Positions 1 through 12,305 of a stretch of DNA of 64,000 bases are shown here, piece after piece. The notes under the pieces were generated by a model that was not told the origin of the DNA, ran no database searches, and saw only the letters and a list, made by a program, of their open reading frames with translations. The translations under genes and the position numbers were made by a program. Positions within the stretch are counted from its first letter, which is position 1, and each line of letters opens with the position of its first letter. The DNA comes from Termitomyces sp. T153 (lineage: Eukaryota > Basidiomycota > Agaricomycetes > Agaricales > Lyophyllaceae). The stretch covers positions 1,426,001 through 1,490,000 of the forward strand of contig JACKQL020000005.1 of assembly GCA_018296165.2 (NCBI GenBank), read 5' to 3'.

Positions 1-337
1 CTGCTTCTCCACGGACTCCCAAAAAGCGTAGATATATGTGATTTTCGAAGTGGTCCAGAAGTGACGTGCATCAGGATTTGTTATATGGTTAATCAACCTT
101 CTGAAGACATGAGTGAAAGGTACAGTAAGAACGGACTTATAGGATGTCGCGTCTGGCCTTGCCTCTCCACTTTGGAGGGTGATCGGAGACCAGATGCATG
201 GAAAGTTTCATGGTTGGATCATTCGGCTCCATAATACCGCATTGTACTCTGAACCTTATGTGATCTTTTTGACGACCATCATTTAAGCCCGTCTCGTCAC
301 AAGATTGCGAAAGACCCTCTTAACCTGTGGACGAGTT
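1..337. other. Upstream intergenic sequence, no gene recognised
   Basis: No open frame with a recognisable product was seen on either strand. It probably holds the promoter of the HNH-domain gene that begins at 338, or the end of a gene outside the window. Confidence 0.4.
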
Positions 338-916
338 ATGGCTGCTTTTCAACTCACCGACAATAACAAAGTCTTCACTGATGCACCTCCTCGGCGGGTC
401 GTCCATCTCGATGTCACACGTACCTGGGATAACCGAACACTTGCTGTTTCCTCATCGGAATGGCGGCAGCTTCGAGCTGACATCCTGAGACGCGACAACA
501 ATACCTGCTCTTCCTGCGGGTATACTTCTCCCGATGACACGGGCCGAGGAATGAAGGTTGATCATATCGATGGAGATGCTTCAAATAATCATCCTTCTAA
601 CCTCCGTGTCCACTGTCCCCCATGTGAAGCGATACGCCACTGTGGCCTTCATGGCTTATACGGATACATTACACTAGGGTCATCTGCGTTGGATCAGCTT
701 GAGATCATCAAACGAACGCGAGAAGTGTTTGAAACGTCTGGGAATATACCTCGTGTGAAAGAGGTGGATCCTCATGCTATTAAGCCTAAGATATCAATCG
801 TCGAGTTTGCTAATATACTTTTGGAGACGGACTGGGATAATTTGCCCGAGAAATTCCGTAGTTTCAAAGGGTTTTTCACAAATCGTGCTGACAAACTATT
901 CTCCATAACGAAATAG
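338..916 (+). CDS. HNH endonuclease-domain protein
   Basis: Single-exon protein of about 192 residues. The ATG at 338 is used because the open frame upstream of it starts only with a TTG. The middle shows the HNH pattern: a first cysteine pair (CSSC), then DHIDGD with the metal-binding His, an Asn-rich stretch (NNHPSNLRVHC) and a second cysteine pair (CPPC). This matches a beta-beta-alpha-metal HNH fold with a treble-clef zinc site. HNH domains cut or nick nucleic acids, and in fungi they occur in poorly characterised nuclear or cytoplasmic proteins. The last ~90 residues are charged and unrecognised. There is no signal peptide or membrane segment. It lies 122 bp upstream of a DUF1917 gene on the same strand, with no evidence that the two are joined. 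The fold assignment is fairly secure; substrate and activity are unknown. Confidence 0.7.
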   Translation: MAAFQLTDNNKVFTDAPPRRVVHLDVTRTWDNRTLAVSSSEWRQLRADILRRDNNTCSSCGYTSPDDTGRGMKVDHIDGDASNNHPSNLRVHCPPCEAIRHCGLHGLYGYITLGSSALDQLEIIKRTREVFETSGNIPRVKEVDPHAIKPKISIVEFANILLETDWDNLPEKFRSFKGFFTNRADKLFSITK

Positions 917-1038
917 TGAGACTTGACGTTCATTTTTAACTTTATTGCGCTCATATTGATTTCAGCAGGGACGCCTTTCATTCAGATTCGAACATCCGAG
1001 CAGAGCAAATTATCAACTTAGAGTCTTCCCTTCCTTGG

Positions 1039-1587
1039 ATGACCTTTTCCCCTGAGGAGCACACCTCTCTTCAGAACTTCCTGGATACTTGGCGCCCCTC
1101 GACCACTCGGCTCTTCGAATATGCATGGATATGTGTCTCGAACCCCAAAGCCAGCCGAAGAGACTCTCCTGACATTCAAGGCCTCTTATCGGCTTGGGAT
1201 GATTCGTGCACTAATCAACGCGCTTCTGCCAGAGAACTCGATCTCCTGGCACGTCAATATCATGTGTTTGTGGGTAAATGGTTAATATTCGCCGAGAGGG
1301 ATAACGTCGATGCCCTGTGGTTCCGAATTGCCCGCTCCACCCATGCCGGAACTTTGGGAACGGAAGCTAAAGTCTCGCCATTCGACGAGTCCAGCGACGA
1401 GGGGCGGCATGTTATATGTGTCTTCACCAATGATTACAGAGACTTTCGGGATGTTAAGCGGGTTCGCGAGTCACTTCGTCGTTTGGGTATCAAGGACAGG
1501 ATTGGCTACAAGCCTGACGCATACACCCATTGCAGAGTCTACTCAAATAATCCGTGGAACATTCGACCGTCCATGTATAATCAGTAA
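1039..1587 (+). CDS. DUF1917 / Bles03-like (UPF0696) protein
   Basis: Protein of 182 residues in one open frame. Residues ~70-180 carry the DUF1917 signature: a GKWLIF segment, a VDALWFRIA helix, G-LGTEAKVSP, HVICVFTNDYRD, a basic VRESLRRLGI stretch, the YKPDAYTHCRVYSNN strand and a final WNIRPSMY. This family includes human C11orf68 (Bles03), whose fold resembles the cap-binding protein eIF4E; no biochemical role is established. The length is slightly below typical fungal homologues, and the stop follows the last conserved motif at once, so a short C-terminal exon could be missing. No membrane segment is visible. Family assignment is from motif recognition. Confidence 0.75.
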   Translation: MTFSPEEHTSLQNFLDTWRPSTTRLFEYAWICVSNPKASRRDSPDIQGLLSAWDDSCTNQRASARELDLLARQYHVFVGKWLIFAERDNVDALWFRIARSTHAGTLGTEAKVSPFDESSDEGRHVICVFTNDYRDFRDVKRVRESLRRLGIKDRIGYKPDAYTHCRVYSNNPWNIRPSMYNQ

Positions 1588-2031
1588 TGACAGGGAGCTG
1601 TGGTAAGCTTATGCTTGTTAGCGATCGCGTGGAATCTTCTGACTCCCCAAAGGAGGTTCGAGTGGTCTTCATGAACCAGTGTACAATTACATGATTTAGA
1701 AAGCAGCCGCACCTTGTACATGACACAGACAAAGGAACGATGAAGGGAACATCCTGGGAAACCGTATCTACAGTGGACAAAGTAGTTACATGTCAATACA
1801 ACTGAGACTGGCATGCATACCACTACGCAGTAGCGGGCAGTTCAACGTCATATTCTTTATTTTCAGAAGCCAAGAATCCTTTTCTATGGTTCGTCACCAC
1901 CGCTTGAGGTATGTACTGCTCACTAAGCCGCTGTAGAAGAAAACGAGCCTAAAGAAATTACAATCACGTAAAATTTATGTCCTCCGTCACCACACTGTCT
2001 AAACTGATGATCCATTTGTGAATTCAGCGTA
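1588..2031. other. Intergenic sequence, possible 5' exon of the P-loop fragment
   Basis: No recognisable coding motif. A splice-acceptor-like pyrimidine/AG tract ends just before 2030, so an upstream exon of the following P-loop fragment may lie here, but none could be identified. Confidence 0.3.
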
Positions 2032-2307
2032 ATGGGTCCGACAGGAACCGGAAAGTCAACAGTAATATCATTAATAGCCCATCCTACCTCTTTGACCATA
2101 TATAAGGAGACTTCAACAATTCATCAACCTAGTGAGCGTATCAAGCCTCCCAGTACCAGTAGTCTGAAGTCCTGTACAACCATCGTACAAACGTCATTCC
2201 CTCTGAAAGATCTGGTACGTGTCAGACTTGGGGGAGCATCCCCTGTCTTTGGTTTCGGAGGGAAGTTAGCCGTAGTGCTGTCTCCGTTCTCGCTGTCATG
2301 GAAGTAG
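2032..2307 (+). pseudogene. P-loop G-domain protein fragment
   Basis: The frame begins MGPTGTGKSTVI, a Walker A / G1 motif in the form seen in the abundant Agaricomycete 'G domain' GTPases (AIG1/septin-like P-loop proteins), preceded by an AG acceptor-like site. A later SLKSCTT stretch resembles the switch I region of that family. No DTPG-type G3 or later G motifs could be found before the convergent aldehyde dehydrogenase gene, and the spacing between G1 and the SLKSCT stretch is longer than usual. It is best read as a broken or truncated member. An intact gene with unrecognised small exons is possible but less likely. Confidence 0.45.
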
Positions 2308-2571
2308 GTGTGAATGCTTCGCTGGTATTGTCATCGATACGAGGGTATAATTTGAGATCACTTGGTGAATCGATGTAATTTTTTGTCGGTGGATTCAATG
2401 TCCTGCAGGTCTGATGATACAACGCCGCAATACCACACCTCACAAAAATGTAGTTGAGCTACTGAACACACTGTTTATTTATAAATGTCCGAATCGGAGC
2501 ACATGGAGACAATAACAGGTCATTCATATGGTGTACCTCGCAGTAACATTAGCAAGACCCTTGATATGGAT

Positions 2572-4579
2572 CTAGTGGCCGGTGCCGTTGACAGACTTAG
2601 GAATCTTGGTATTGAGGGGTGGAGACGTGAAGAAGGAGAGCTTATCATCGGTGTATGGAGGGTATCGCACTGCAAGGTCAGATTCCGCACTGTGAACAAT
2701 CACATTAGGATGTATCATGAAGTAAGACACCAAAATGACATACGATCTTGGAATGTCGAGACAAGCACGATCATAGACAAAATTGTCGTAACTATATCTC
2801 AAAACCTGGCGTCCGTCTGGGTAATCCGGTAAGGTCCTATCGGGCTGCGAATCTACATCAAACGACTTACATCCGGATTCACCGACACCTCCGAAAGGCA
2901 ATTCATTCACTAAATTACGTTGATAAGCAGAACAATAAGACAAGAAACGACGACTAGACCAGAAAGTTGCTGAAAAACGTCATTGAAGACAAGATTGCCG
3001 CTTGTAGTTCTCTCGATCACTAAAAGAGCTATTTCAAAGGACAAAGACATGGCACCTCTGTAACTTACGTGCGTCTTTGGTTTTTCCATCCTCCGTGAAC
3101 GCGTACAAGACCAAGGGATTATCGCTAGTAGTCACTTGTGAGTGCCAGGCCCAAGAAATATGATCAAACGAACCGAGAACTGATGAATTCAATAGCATCT
3201 TCGACACTATCGACAGGTACCAATGGGAGTATTGGACCGAAAATTTCCCTGTAAGTGGCCATGTGAGCGACCCAAAGTTTAGTCGAGAGAAGTCTCTCAC
3301 TCTTCCAAAAGCGAATCGCCCTCTGACACATCTTTCACGATCGTGGGCTCAAATCCCCTCTTTTCATCAGTGCGCCCGCCAAAGACGATCTTGCCTTGTG
3401 TCCTCTCCAGGAGTCCTTTAAGGCGCTTGTGATGTGTATCGGATATGATCCGACTCATTGAGTTGAGGGCACCCTCTGGATAGAACGAATCATGAGCCAC
3501 CTTCAGAGCTGCGGCGAGTTCCTCTTGCTTCTCACGAAGCACCAAAACGAAGTCTGGGGCAACACATATCTGACAAGAGGCGAGTTTGATCGGTTCGAAG
3601 AACACTAATTGAGAGTGACATACCTGACCAGCATTAGTGATCTTTCCCCATAGCATGCGTTTAGCCGCAAGAGCGATGTCGAAAGTTCCATCCACTATGA
3701 CAGGAGACTTTCCACCAAGCTCGAGGGTAAGAGGAGTCAGGTGCTTGGCAGCTGCAGCTGCTATGATTCTGGCGACTCGTCCGTTTCCAGTGTAAAAGAC
3801 TGAAAAGTATCGAACCACTGGTCGAAGGGCGGCAATAATAACTCACTGTGATCCCCTGTAAGAAAATCTCGACGTCATAATACGAAACTAAAATGAAAAG
3901 AGATCAATTCGAACATTGAAGCTCCAGAAGTCTGGTAACCTCAGGGATTCCCCCTAAGACCACACGGTATGCGGACGGATCTAGATAACGGGGAAGCAAT
4001 CGTGCGAGTAGTTCACCATAATTCGGCGCTATCTCTGACACTTTGATCACAGCACAACAACCCGCTGAGATGGCACCATACAAAGGTTGCAAACTCAGGA
4101 TCATTGGGTAATTCCACGGTCTAGCGAATGTGGATTCAATTAGTAAAAAATAAGGAAAAGAGATAAACCACATACGAAATTATGAGAACTGTGCCTTTGG
4201 ATCTCTTGTAGACGGTTGGGTTCCATGATTTCTGCCAAACGGGAACTTCAACCTGTGTCGGTTTTGCCCAGTCCTCCAGCTTCTCAGCACACGCCAACGC
4301 TCTCTCAAACACAGGACCAACTTCCCCAAGAAATGCTTCTAAACGAGGCTTGCCGAGGTCAGCTGCGAGTGCATTTGCGAAGGCATCTGCATTTTCCTGG
4401 GTCAATCTTGCGAGCTGGAGTAACTGATGTTTGCGCCATGCTAGAGGCCTCGTTACGCCTTTCCGGAAGGTATTACGAAGTACTTCGCGAATCTAAATCA
4501 AATGTTCAAGTTATCTCAAATGAAACTATCTTGAGTTTGAAGATACCTTTGGTATCTCGTCGATGGGAGTAAAGTTCAT
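2572..4579 (-). CDS. Class-3 (fatty) aldehyde dehydrogenase
   Basis: NAD(P)-dependent oxidation of an aldehyde, probably medium- or long-chain, to the acid. Splicing out about ten short introns gives a continuous protein of roughly 480 residues. It starts MNFTPIDEIPK and contains SPWNYP, the general-base LELGGKSP motif, the catalytic cysteine in NAGQICVAPD (the codon comes just after a splice junction), EEEIFGPILPLVPVDS, VFNDVFQQLSVNELPFGG, GESGYGRQVLRYSYDNF and a C-terminal RYPPYTDDKL. Order and spacing are those of ALDH3-type enzymes. All key residues are present, so the gene looks functional. No C-terminal hydrophobic anchor is visible, which suggests a soluble enzyme. It is read away from the dynamin gene and converges on the P-loop fragment. 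Confidence 0.88.
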
Positions 4580-7109
4580 CACTAGAGTTGTGTTGGTTTC
4601 GAAGAGTAGTGGAAGTCAAGCGCGGATGGGGCCTTTTACATAGGTTCCATCAGTCTTTTTTAACTGTTCTCATGAATGAGAAAGGTCGGCATAGAAGAGA
4701 AGCTGACCAAGTCGCACAGGCACGAGTTTTCGGGCCTTCGGCATTTTCTCTTCCATACCTACGACTGTCTAGTAGGGGATAGTGCTAGCTGGAGTTGACT
4801 ATCTCTGAATCTTTGATCTCTCCCACGTTCTCCCGCGATCCTTCGGACCGAGCCGCGTATGAATTCCATCATGGCATTTTGACTTCTCTTAGACTTCAGT
4901 GGCTGTTCCCTCCTGGTTTTTGAGATCCATCCATGAACGTTTCCTTCTACGGGATGTCTACGGGATGACATGGCTTCTCACTTGCATTGGAGTCGATGAC
5001 CGAGCAACTCGAGAAGTGATTCGGTTGATGTTGGCTCAGAGAAAGGGATGGCCCTCTCCTATCTCTTTTACACTTTTTTCGATCCGGACGTAATCTGAGG
5101 AAGAACCGCAACCTTATTTCTCTATATAGAACCGTCAAGAACTGGTACTCCATACTTTATTCCCCCAAGCTCCAGCCTTCGCCTTCCTCGACCTCGGTGC
5201 CTTGGTTGCTCTTGCTCCTTAGGCTTGTCTCGATTCCCGAGTCTGTGTTTCCTGCTTTGACTCATTGCGACTTTCCGTCCTTTTCCTTCTTTTTGGTTCG
5301 GTGCGAATCCCTCCTTTGAGTTCTTCTCGGCGCAGATTAAGAATATGATCGTCACCTGGTATAGTGGTTTTGCAGCCTGGGGGTTCGAACCGATGTCGTA
5401 ACAGAGTCTATCCTTATAGTCAGGCGCTCCTGGAAATTCTAAAACCAATGAATGGGAAATTGATCCCAGGATACAACCGAAGTAGGATTGGACTAAAGAG
5501 CTCCACAACATATTTAGTTAGGTTTGAAATATGGCCACTAATCGGTCGTTGGGATCTCACGAGTACCCTCGGCTGTACATAATTTACATAGACACCAGAC
5601 TTTGCTGATTTCGTGTGTTGCTTTGTTAGAAACTCGGTACTCGGGGTCCCGAATCGGCTCTCAGGAGTCTTTTTTCAAGTCAGCTATCCACAATGCTCAT
5701 TGCCAGCGCGCGGGGGTACTGCTACTGATGTAGCGTACCCTGGTTGGGATTAAAGCCCATATTTTCTTCTCGTAACTCTTTGAAGCAGAATCGGTTATTG
5801 ATACATATCCATCTTACATCGAATTCTCCTATTATCACCGTCCCGAATGTTGAACATTCAATCATTTTTATAGGAATTCGGTATCTTGATGTATGAGTAG
5901 CTGGATTGTTTCCGATCAACCGAACTAGTGCCAAAAGTGACTATTTCTCATTGTAATTTTTGGTGTGTACTCAGTTCTCGATGCGTGACAAGGACGGTGA
6001 TTTTTGCACTATGCAGATGCATTGAACGTTAATTCCAAAGTTTATTTATGATACAATAGATTGGGGAACTCCAGACGTAACGGTCAATCTAAGCAAGCTT
6101 GACGAGGGTGAAGGTAGGAGCAGAAAGGCATGGGCAAGCAGGGCGGTAACGCGCTACACCGGCAGAATTAGCGAAGCCGATTTACTAGGGGCCAATATAG
6201 GTGACAACACTCAAAAACAGGCATTGGAAACACACTGAGTTATATTTCCCAATATTTATCGAACAGTGTCAAGGTTCCTGAATCATCGAAAAGATTGAAG
6301 GGCGCACCTGCGTCGATAGCTGCGCTAACGCCGGCGTACACAGTGACGCAGCCATTCCGGGCATCTATGCCGATTGTAGACCCATCGGTGGTGGTGAACG
6401 GTTGTACCAGCGGAGCCTGATGTGGTCGGATCGAGCCTGGTGCTAGTAGTGACATCAAAATGAAGCTAGCAGTGGTGGTGGCCATGTCGTCAAGAGCGTC
6501 CAGGCCTACATCAATGCGCCTATATCAATGCGAGGGACTAACGAGTGCGTTGAGGGATGTTCATGAATCTCAAGACAGCGTCTAGGTTGGCTTCTAGAGC
6601 AGCAATCATGGAGTGTGTAATATACACGACACCTTTTGTGAGGTTAGCTGAGATCGTTGTCAGCCGAAATTTGAAGCTCGGTTCAATGACGAGGATGCTG
6701 GTGAACTGAGAATCACAGACTTTATTCGCCGTACGGATGCTCGCTTGATGTCTTGATCAAATAGTTGATGGGTGAATCATGAATCTTGCGAATGGACTCT
6801 TCCTACTGTCAGCACTTCATTTCTAAAATAGACGTAACTACTCCGCGACGTGAAACAATGTTCTGGTCGGGTGACGTCACGGACTAACGGCGCGGGCTTT
6901 GTCTCTGCTATACAGCGCGTCCTGTCTCAAGCAGGGCCAAATATCCAAGACCAGAATTTTTATGTTCAAACATAGTTTTTCCTCTTTAAAGTCCTTTACA
7001 AACACACGCTAGTAAATTGCCATCTCTAATTAAAATTCACATATTATACCTTACATCTTCTTGTTGTTTTTCTTGTGCATCAAAACCTTCTTTTGCACTA
7101 TCATTGCCG
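4580..7109. other. Intergenic region with one weak ORF
   Basis: About 2.5 kb with no recognised gene. It has a pyrimidine-rich stretch near 5160-5330 and short frames without conserved motifs. The only frame that looks protein-like is the minus-strand one at 6240-6485, listed separately. Promoters of the aldehyde dehydrogenase (left) and the dynamin-like gene (right) should lie at its edges. Confidence 0.4.
6240..6485 (-). CDS. Hypothetical small protein, unrecognised
   Basis: An 81-residue frame starting with a mildly hydrophobic stretch (MATTTASFILMSLLAP), followed by a Gly/Asp/Thr-rich sequence with NGCVTVYAG and ending DKYWEI. It might be the end of a small secreted protein or a piece of a larger decayed gene. 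I do not recognise the family and see no flanking exons. Confidence 0.2.
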   Translation of the reverse strand: MATTTASFILMSLLAPGSIRPHQAPLVQPFTTTDGSTIGIDARNGCVTVYAGVSAAIDAGAPFNLFDDSGTLTLFDKYWEI

Positions 7110-10096
7110 ATGAATTTCACTCCAAGTCAGCTTTCTTCTAGTCAATATGCCTTACATCGGAAAGAACTCCTTTCACTTCTGAAGAGGCTTCGCGCAACTG
7201 GGTAAGTATTGGATTCATAGGCTTACTATTGACGCTCAGACGCTCTTGTTCATGCAGTGCTCAAAGCGAACTACCGTTATCGGGAACCAGAGCGCAGGTC
7301 TGTCTTTTACGTTGAACCCCATATCTTAAGATACTGATAACAACTCACAATGCTAGGAAAATCGAGTGTTGTTGAAGCAATATCTGGAGTAGGTCGTAAG
7401 TTTATCTTGACGATCTAAAATCTAAAGGACTGCGACTTTAGATCACTGTACCACGCGACGCGGGAACATGCACGCGTTGTCCTATGGAGTGTCGCCTCGC
7501 GTATACGGCTACCGAAAAATGGTCATGCTCTATATATATTCGACGCGAATATGACGCTTCCGGGAACGTTCTTGACAAGGTCACAGAAACCACTTTTGGA
7601 GCTGTCATAACAAAGAAAGAGGATGTGGAACTAGCTCTTCGACGCGCGCAAGTGACAGTACTCAATCCCCACTTGGATCCTTTGACGATCTTGAATGCGT
7701 CTGTCGAGGAATTCACGCAGTCACCCTTTGTCTCCAAGCGGACCTCGCCTTTTTCTCGCGATACGATTTGCATCGAGCTTGAAGGCCCAGAGTTAACTGA
7801 TCTGTCCTTTGTTGATCTTCCTGGTATGCCAAAATCGATCTCGATCTAAGTCATCGTCTCCTGACAGTTGTTCGAGGTCTCATCCAGAATGCCGAGCCCG
7901 AAACTATCAAGCTCGTAGAGGAAATGGTGGTATCTCATATCAGAGGAAATTGTCTCATTCTTGTTGCGTTACCTATGACGGGTATGACTTGTTTCAATCA
8001 CACTCGAGGTCGTAGCTGATAGTCTTGTAGATGACATTGAAAATCAGAAGGCCCTCCGCCTCGCTCGTCAGGAAGACCCAGACGGCATGCGAACAATCGG
8101 TGCGCCGTTAGCTTTCAGTGGTTCATTTTCATTTATCGACCTGGATGCCAGGTGTTATGACAAAACCCGACATGTTGACTTCGGGTTCCACGAAGGCTCG
8201 AGAAATATGGTTAGACGTCATAGAAGGCCGGCGTCATCCTCTCGTTCATGGATATTACTGTACTCGTCAACCCGATGATGTTGAGAGAGCAGACAATATC
8301 ACTCCTGAAACGGCAAGAGCTGCTGAAGCAAAGTTTTTCTCAAGCACTACTCCATGGTCCACCTCGAAACATAAGAATCGCTTTGGAACGAATCACCTCA
8401 TTTCTTCGCTGAGTAAACTCCTTGTCGGAATTATCAACGATACGTAGGCTCTTCCTTCCTTTTGATTTCTATTATTCTTGACATAATTATCCATCAGCCT
8501 TCCGCGAATCATGGCTGAAGCCGCTTCAAAGCTAGAACATTGTAACCAAGAGCTAGCTGCCCTTCCCAGGGAAATCGAAGGGGACCCAGCAAACTACATG
8601 TTGAAGCTACTCACGAGTTTCTGCGACGACATCCATCGTCCTGTTCACAACGGGCTCGACGTCAATCAGCTTGTGCATTTGAATACTGAGACATTCAAAG
8701 AGCTCAAAATTGCTATTCGCAAAAGTGCGCCAAACTTCATACCTGAAGTCTTCCATAACGATACGGGAACATCATCTGCATCGTCAGTCAAGGTGGATAA
8801 ACTCGCCGAAGGCCCTCCTTTCTATCTGAACGATATGCTTAAGCATATACAGAGGTTGGATTTTCGCCTAATATCTCATGTCTCCTACTCACGACTCTTT
8901 CCCTTTAGTTCGATTACTCGAGAGTTACCAAACAATGTCCCCTTCTCAGCCAAAGTAGATCTGATCACCAAGTTCCAGGCCAGCTGGGAGTCGGCCGTAG
9001 AGATATGCTTCGCTGCGGTACGGAAGTATGTTCAGGATATGTTGGAGCATCAGATCAGACATACCTTCCACCGTTACGAGCATCTTGAAGGTCATGTTCG
9101 GTAAGCGGTATGCCATATTCAACCACTACGTTCTTTTGTCAACATGTATTGCCCAGGATTTTCGTATCCGAAATAGTTCAGAGGCATTTTGAGACTTGTA
9201 ACACCATCATTGGGCCTGTTCTCCAGGCGGAAGCCACGCCTTTGACTCAGAACACACATCATCTCGCTGACTCGACTGCTAAATGGTCGTCGACCTATAA
9301 AGCGAAACGATCAGGAACTGATGAGCAAAATGGACTGCCACCGTTCAAGAAGCAGAGGACTAACGGTGATATTTCAGCATCGGCGCCTAAAACAGCTTGT
9401 GAGTGCTCACAGTTCTACTGATTGTTCCAAAACTCAAGCCTCTATCTACAGTTCCCTCCACAGATACTTTTATACCCCCCTCGAATAATTCCATACCCTC
9501 CACAAGTGGTTCTGCCACTTCGTTTGTAAATTCTGTGTCTGGTGATCCTTCTGGAGCATTCTTTTTCCGTGTGCCACCACAGCAACCTAGCGAGGTCCTA
9601 AATCCCTTTACGGCTACTTCAAACAAGACCTCAGCAGATGAACAGAAGCGTCACATCAACAATGCACTTGCAGCGTTGGCCGCGCTCGGCTATCGTGGCA
9701 TCACGGAAGCGGATTTTGGGAAGATGATTCCTCCTGATGAATACGAGACGGAGATTCAGGTCATGGCAGAGATCCGAGGATATTTTCAGATCACGTATAG
9801 GGTCAGTGCTCTTATCAGGTGTTGGATAAGTTTTTGGCTCATGGTTGGTGGTGAAGCGTGTGATTGACACCATCCCCTCGTTGATCGACTTGCTTTTCGT
9901 CAGGGCTATTGCTGATGACATGCAGCCATCGTTGATCACCCAGTTCTCTCTCGGAACGGTTGATGCGAAGGAACGATGTGCTATGTATCTTGCAGAGAAC
10001 CCGATGGTGGTGGTAAAAAGGAAGGAGCTGACCGTGCGGAAGGAAAGGCTGGAGGAAGTAAAGCATGCTCTACATGCCTTCGGTTTATCAACTTAA
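7110..10096 (+). CDS. Dynamin-like large GTPase
   Basis: A multi-exon dynamin-superfamily GTPase for membrane remodelling. The first exon (MNFTPSQL... to RATG) is the bundle-signalling helix. G1 is VIGNQSAGKSS, split by an intron. TVPRDAGTCTRCPMEC gives the G2 region, SFVDLPG is G3 and MTKPDM is G4. The dynamin middle domain follows (NDMLKHIQ, VRKYVQDMLEHQIRHTF, FVSEIVQRHFE). After a low-complexity Ser/Pro segment, the last two exons give a GTPase effector domain (ADEQKRHINNALAAL... to ...KHALHAFGLST). There is no PH domain, so it is closer to the Mx/Vps1-like fungal group than to classical endocytic dynamin. The frame of exon 1 does not join that of G1: one base seems to be missing near 7278, which would break the protein unless it is a sequence error. 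Otherwise about nine introns are canonical. Confidence 0.82.
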
Positions 10097-12305
10097 GATC
10101 TCTCGGACTTTTGTTTATATATGTAATATATCCAGTTAATATCCAGCACGACACTCTACAATTACTATTTCTTGTTTTTATTTCTATAGTGTATCACTTG
10201 GCTGTGTTGATAATTTTTGGCCGCGACTTTATGACAGCTTTCCATTTTTGTACCCGGTTCAAAAACGAGATGTGGTAAGTGTTCAACTCAGTAGATGAAC
10301 TGAGCATTCCGTATCCGCCTCTATGTAAACTTCTTTTCATCCATCGCCGAGTCTACGTAGTCTCACTGTCTATGTATTCTGTTCTACGATACTCTTCAAT
10401 CCAATTCAAACAAATCTCCTACACCTCCAAGTCATATTTCAAAGTCACATTTGGTCAACGTAAACCGCGGGTTCCAAGGAGGTCTTAGCGCTCGCCCACG
10501 TGAGCTTCGGCAGAGGTCCCTTTTGAGCGGTTATGCCGTCTCGGATCACCTATCTCTCCAATATGTTTTGCCGCTCCGGCGAATATGGGCCCCGCCTTTC
10601 TCTCGTTCCTCGGTGCAGGTAAGCGCTCCGCGCTGCGTTTCCCTCCTTCAGAAACTCACAAACAAGTCTTTAATAATCTACCTTAGGATCCGTCTTGATT
10701 ACATCTTACTGTTTCAGTTAATTTTCTGGACCTGTTTGGTTTCTCTGGGCTTACCAGCCGTGCTCCGCACTACGTATACTTTGCTCCTCTTCAGCTCCGC
10801 TGACCAGATAGTATTTGTGGCTTCGCCACTTAGTTTCCTCTTTTCCTTAAAGCTTCTGACTTTCCTTCTACCTTCTTCACTCTTTTTCGTTCTTTCGTGC
10901 TTGCCCACCCGCCACCCCTTAGAGGTTGTGTTTGGTTCTCTACATACACCTCCACTCTCAGTTTAGTTAGCTAGTATCCATTTCGATGACAGCGCTCTGT
11001 CCGCTCTGTCACCCGCTATTCTACCCTTCACCTGCGTATTTTCGTCACTCGATGTATAACTTAGCTTTAGTACAAATGTATCATTTACTTTACACAGCAG
11101 ATCAGGTCATGCGACCTCTGAAATGATTTTTCCCGTAGGGCTTGGGGTTTCTTGTGGGGTGTTCCAAAATTGTTGCCTCGAGTCAGACTATTTTCATTCG
11201 ACCCGATTCTCATGACTATCTCTGTCCAGTCATAGCGATCTACTTTGTCCGGTCCATGTTTCCTCATAGTTCGTCTTGTGTAACTTATCCAGAAACACGC
11301 GTATACTTGAATACTTAAACGCAACGCGAGGAAGTTTTTAGCTTAGTGTTCGGAATCTCCTTATCCTATAAAAAACCCTGCTTCTCACCTGTGGAGCATG
11401 TTATCTCCTAACGTTCGACCCCTTTTCAACCTCCGTCATGGTCGATTTTGGAGCCCAGCTCAAGCTTCGTACAAGTCCACGCGGGCCTGTGGATGTTTCT
11501 CACGCGGAAATTGTCCTGCTTTGTCCTCCATAATGCTCTTTTGGTGGACTTGCTTCATGGGGGGAGGCTCCACAAATTGTTATACTGGAACATGGTGAGC
11601 GATGATGAAAATCGACGAGTTGTTGAACAACTCTGAGCTCGACATCTGAATAACATGAAAAATCAGCCAGATATTGCTTAGCAGATTCTGGAAGTACAAT
11701 GTGATTATTAAAAGTAAGATCTTCTTGGAGCAAACTTGGGGTACTACCACTGTGGTGGTGAGTACAAGTATGTGAGCCGACGGACTCTAGGGTCGACAAT
11801 ATTAATTAGAATAGGTATATCCTCCCTTACTACTGTCAGGATAATAAATGCTCGTCTAGCGTGGTTCACATGGCGTGGTTCACAGAATGAAGATCTTGTC
11901 GCATAGACAGCTCACAATGACACCCAGGATTTCGACTGCCGGGATTCTGAGATTTTGAGTGATGTGAGTCTCCAGAAGAACAATGAGTGCCTGTTTTCCC
12001 AAGCAACAGCAGCCATGACCAGGTTTCTCCCCCGGGCCCTTCAGTGGATAGTTCGGATCCCCATGGGAAACAAATTGGAACCGCCGGCAAGCGCCGCAAG
12101 TGCCGCAGAACCTCCGAGTCCGAACTGAGTTTCGTCCCACATGATGATACTTAATGTAATTCTTGGTTCACAAGTGTGGACAGGCTTAAGATTCAAGATA
12201 GCCGACTCTGTGACCGTGGAGATAGCGTCCTGTGACGGGTGCTTCTCCTCTTCCATACCCACACGTTTACGCAGAGGTTGGGGGCTGAGGACTTTCCTGG
12301 TTCCC
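10097..12305. other. Intergenic region, no gene recognised
   Basis: About 2.2 kb of T/C-rich sequence, most clearly 10450-10970. Several open frames on both strands (for example 12041-12361 minus) lack family motifs or splice support. It should contain the dynamin gene's 3' end signals and the promoter of the MFS transporter. Confidence 0.4.

Noticed and set aside
2485..2832. 115-codon plus-strand frame
   Set aside because: It is the antisense shadow of the last exons of the aldehyde dehydrogenase.
3297..3818. Possible decay of the aldehyde dehydrogenase because frames break at the catalytic cysteine
   Set aside because: The breaks coincide with canonical GT-AG introns; removing them restores every conserved motif in frame.
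5345..5405. tRNA-like A and B boxes (TGGTATAGTGG and GGTTCGAAC)
   Set aside because: The two boxes are too close, and neither the T stem nor the acceptor stem pairs on either strand.
10451..10966. 171-codon hydrophobic plus-strand frame
   Set aside because: Its Leu/Ser/Phe richness follows from a pyrimidine-rich stretch, and there is no conserved pattern.
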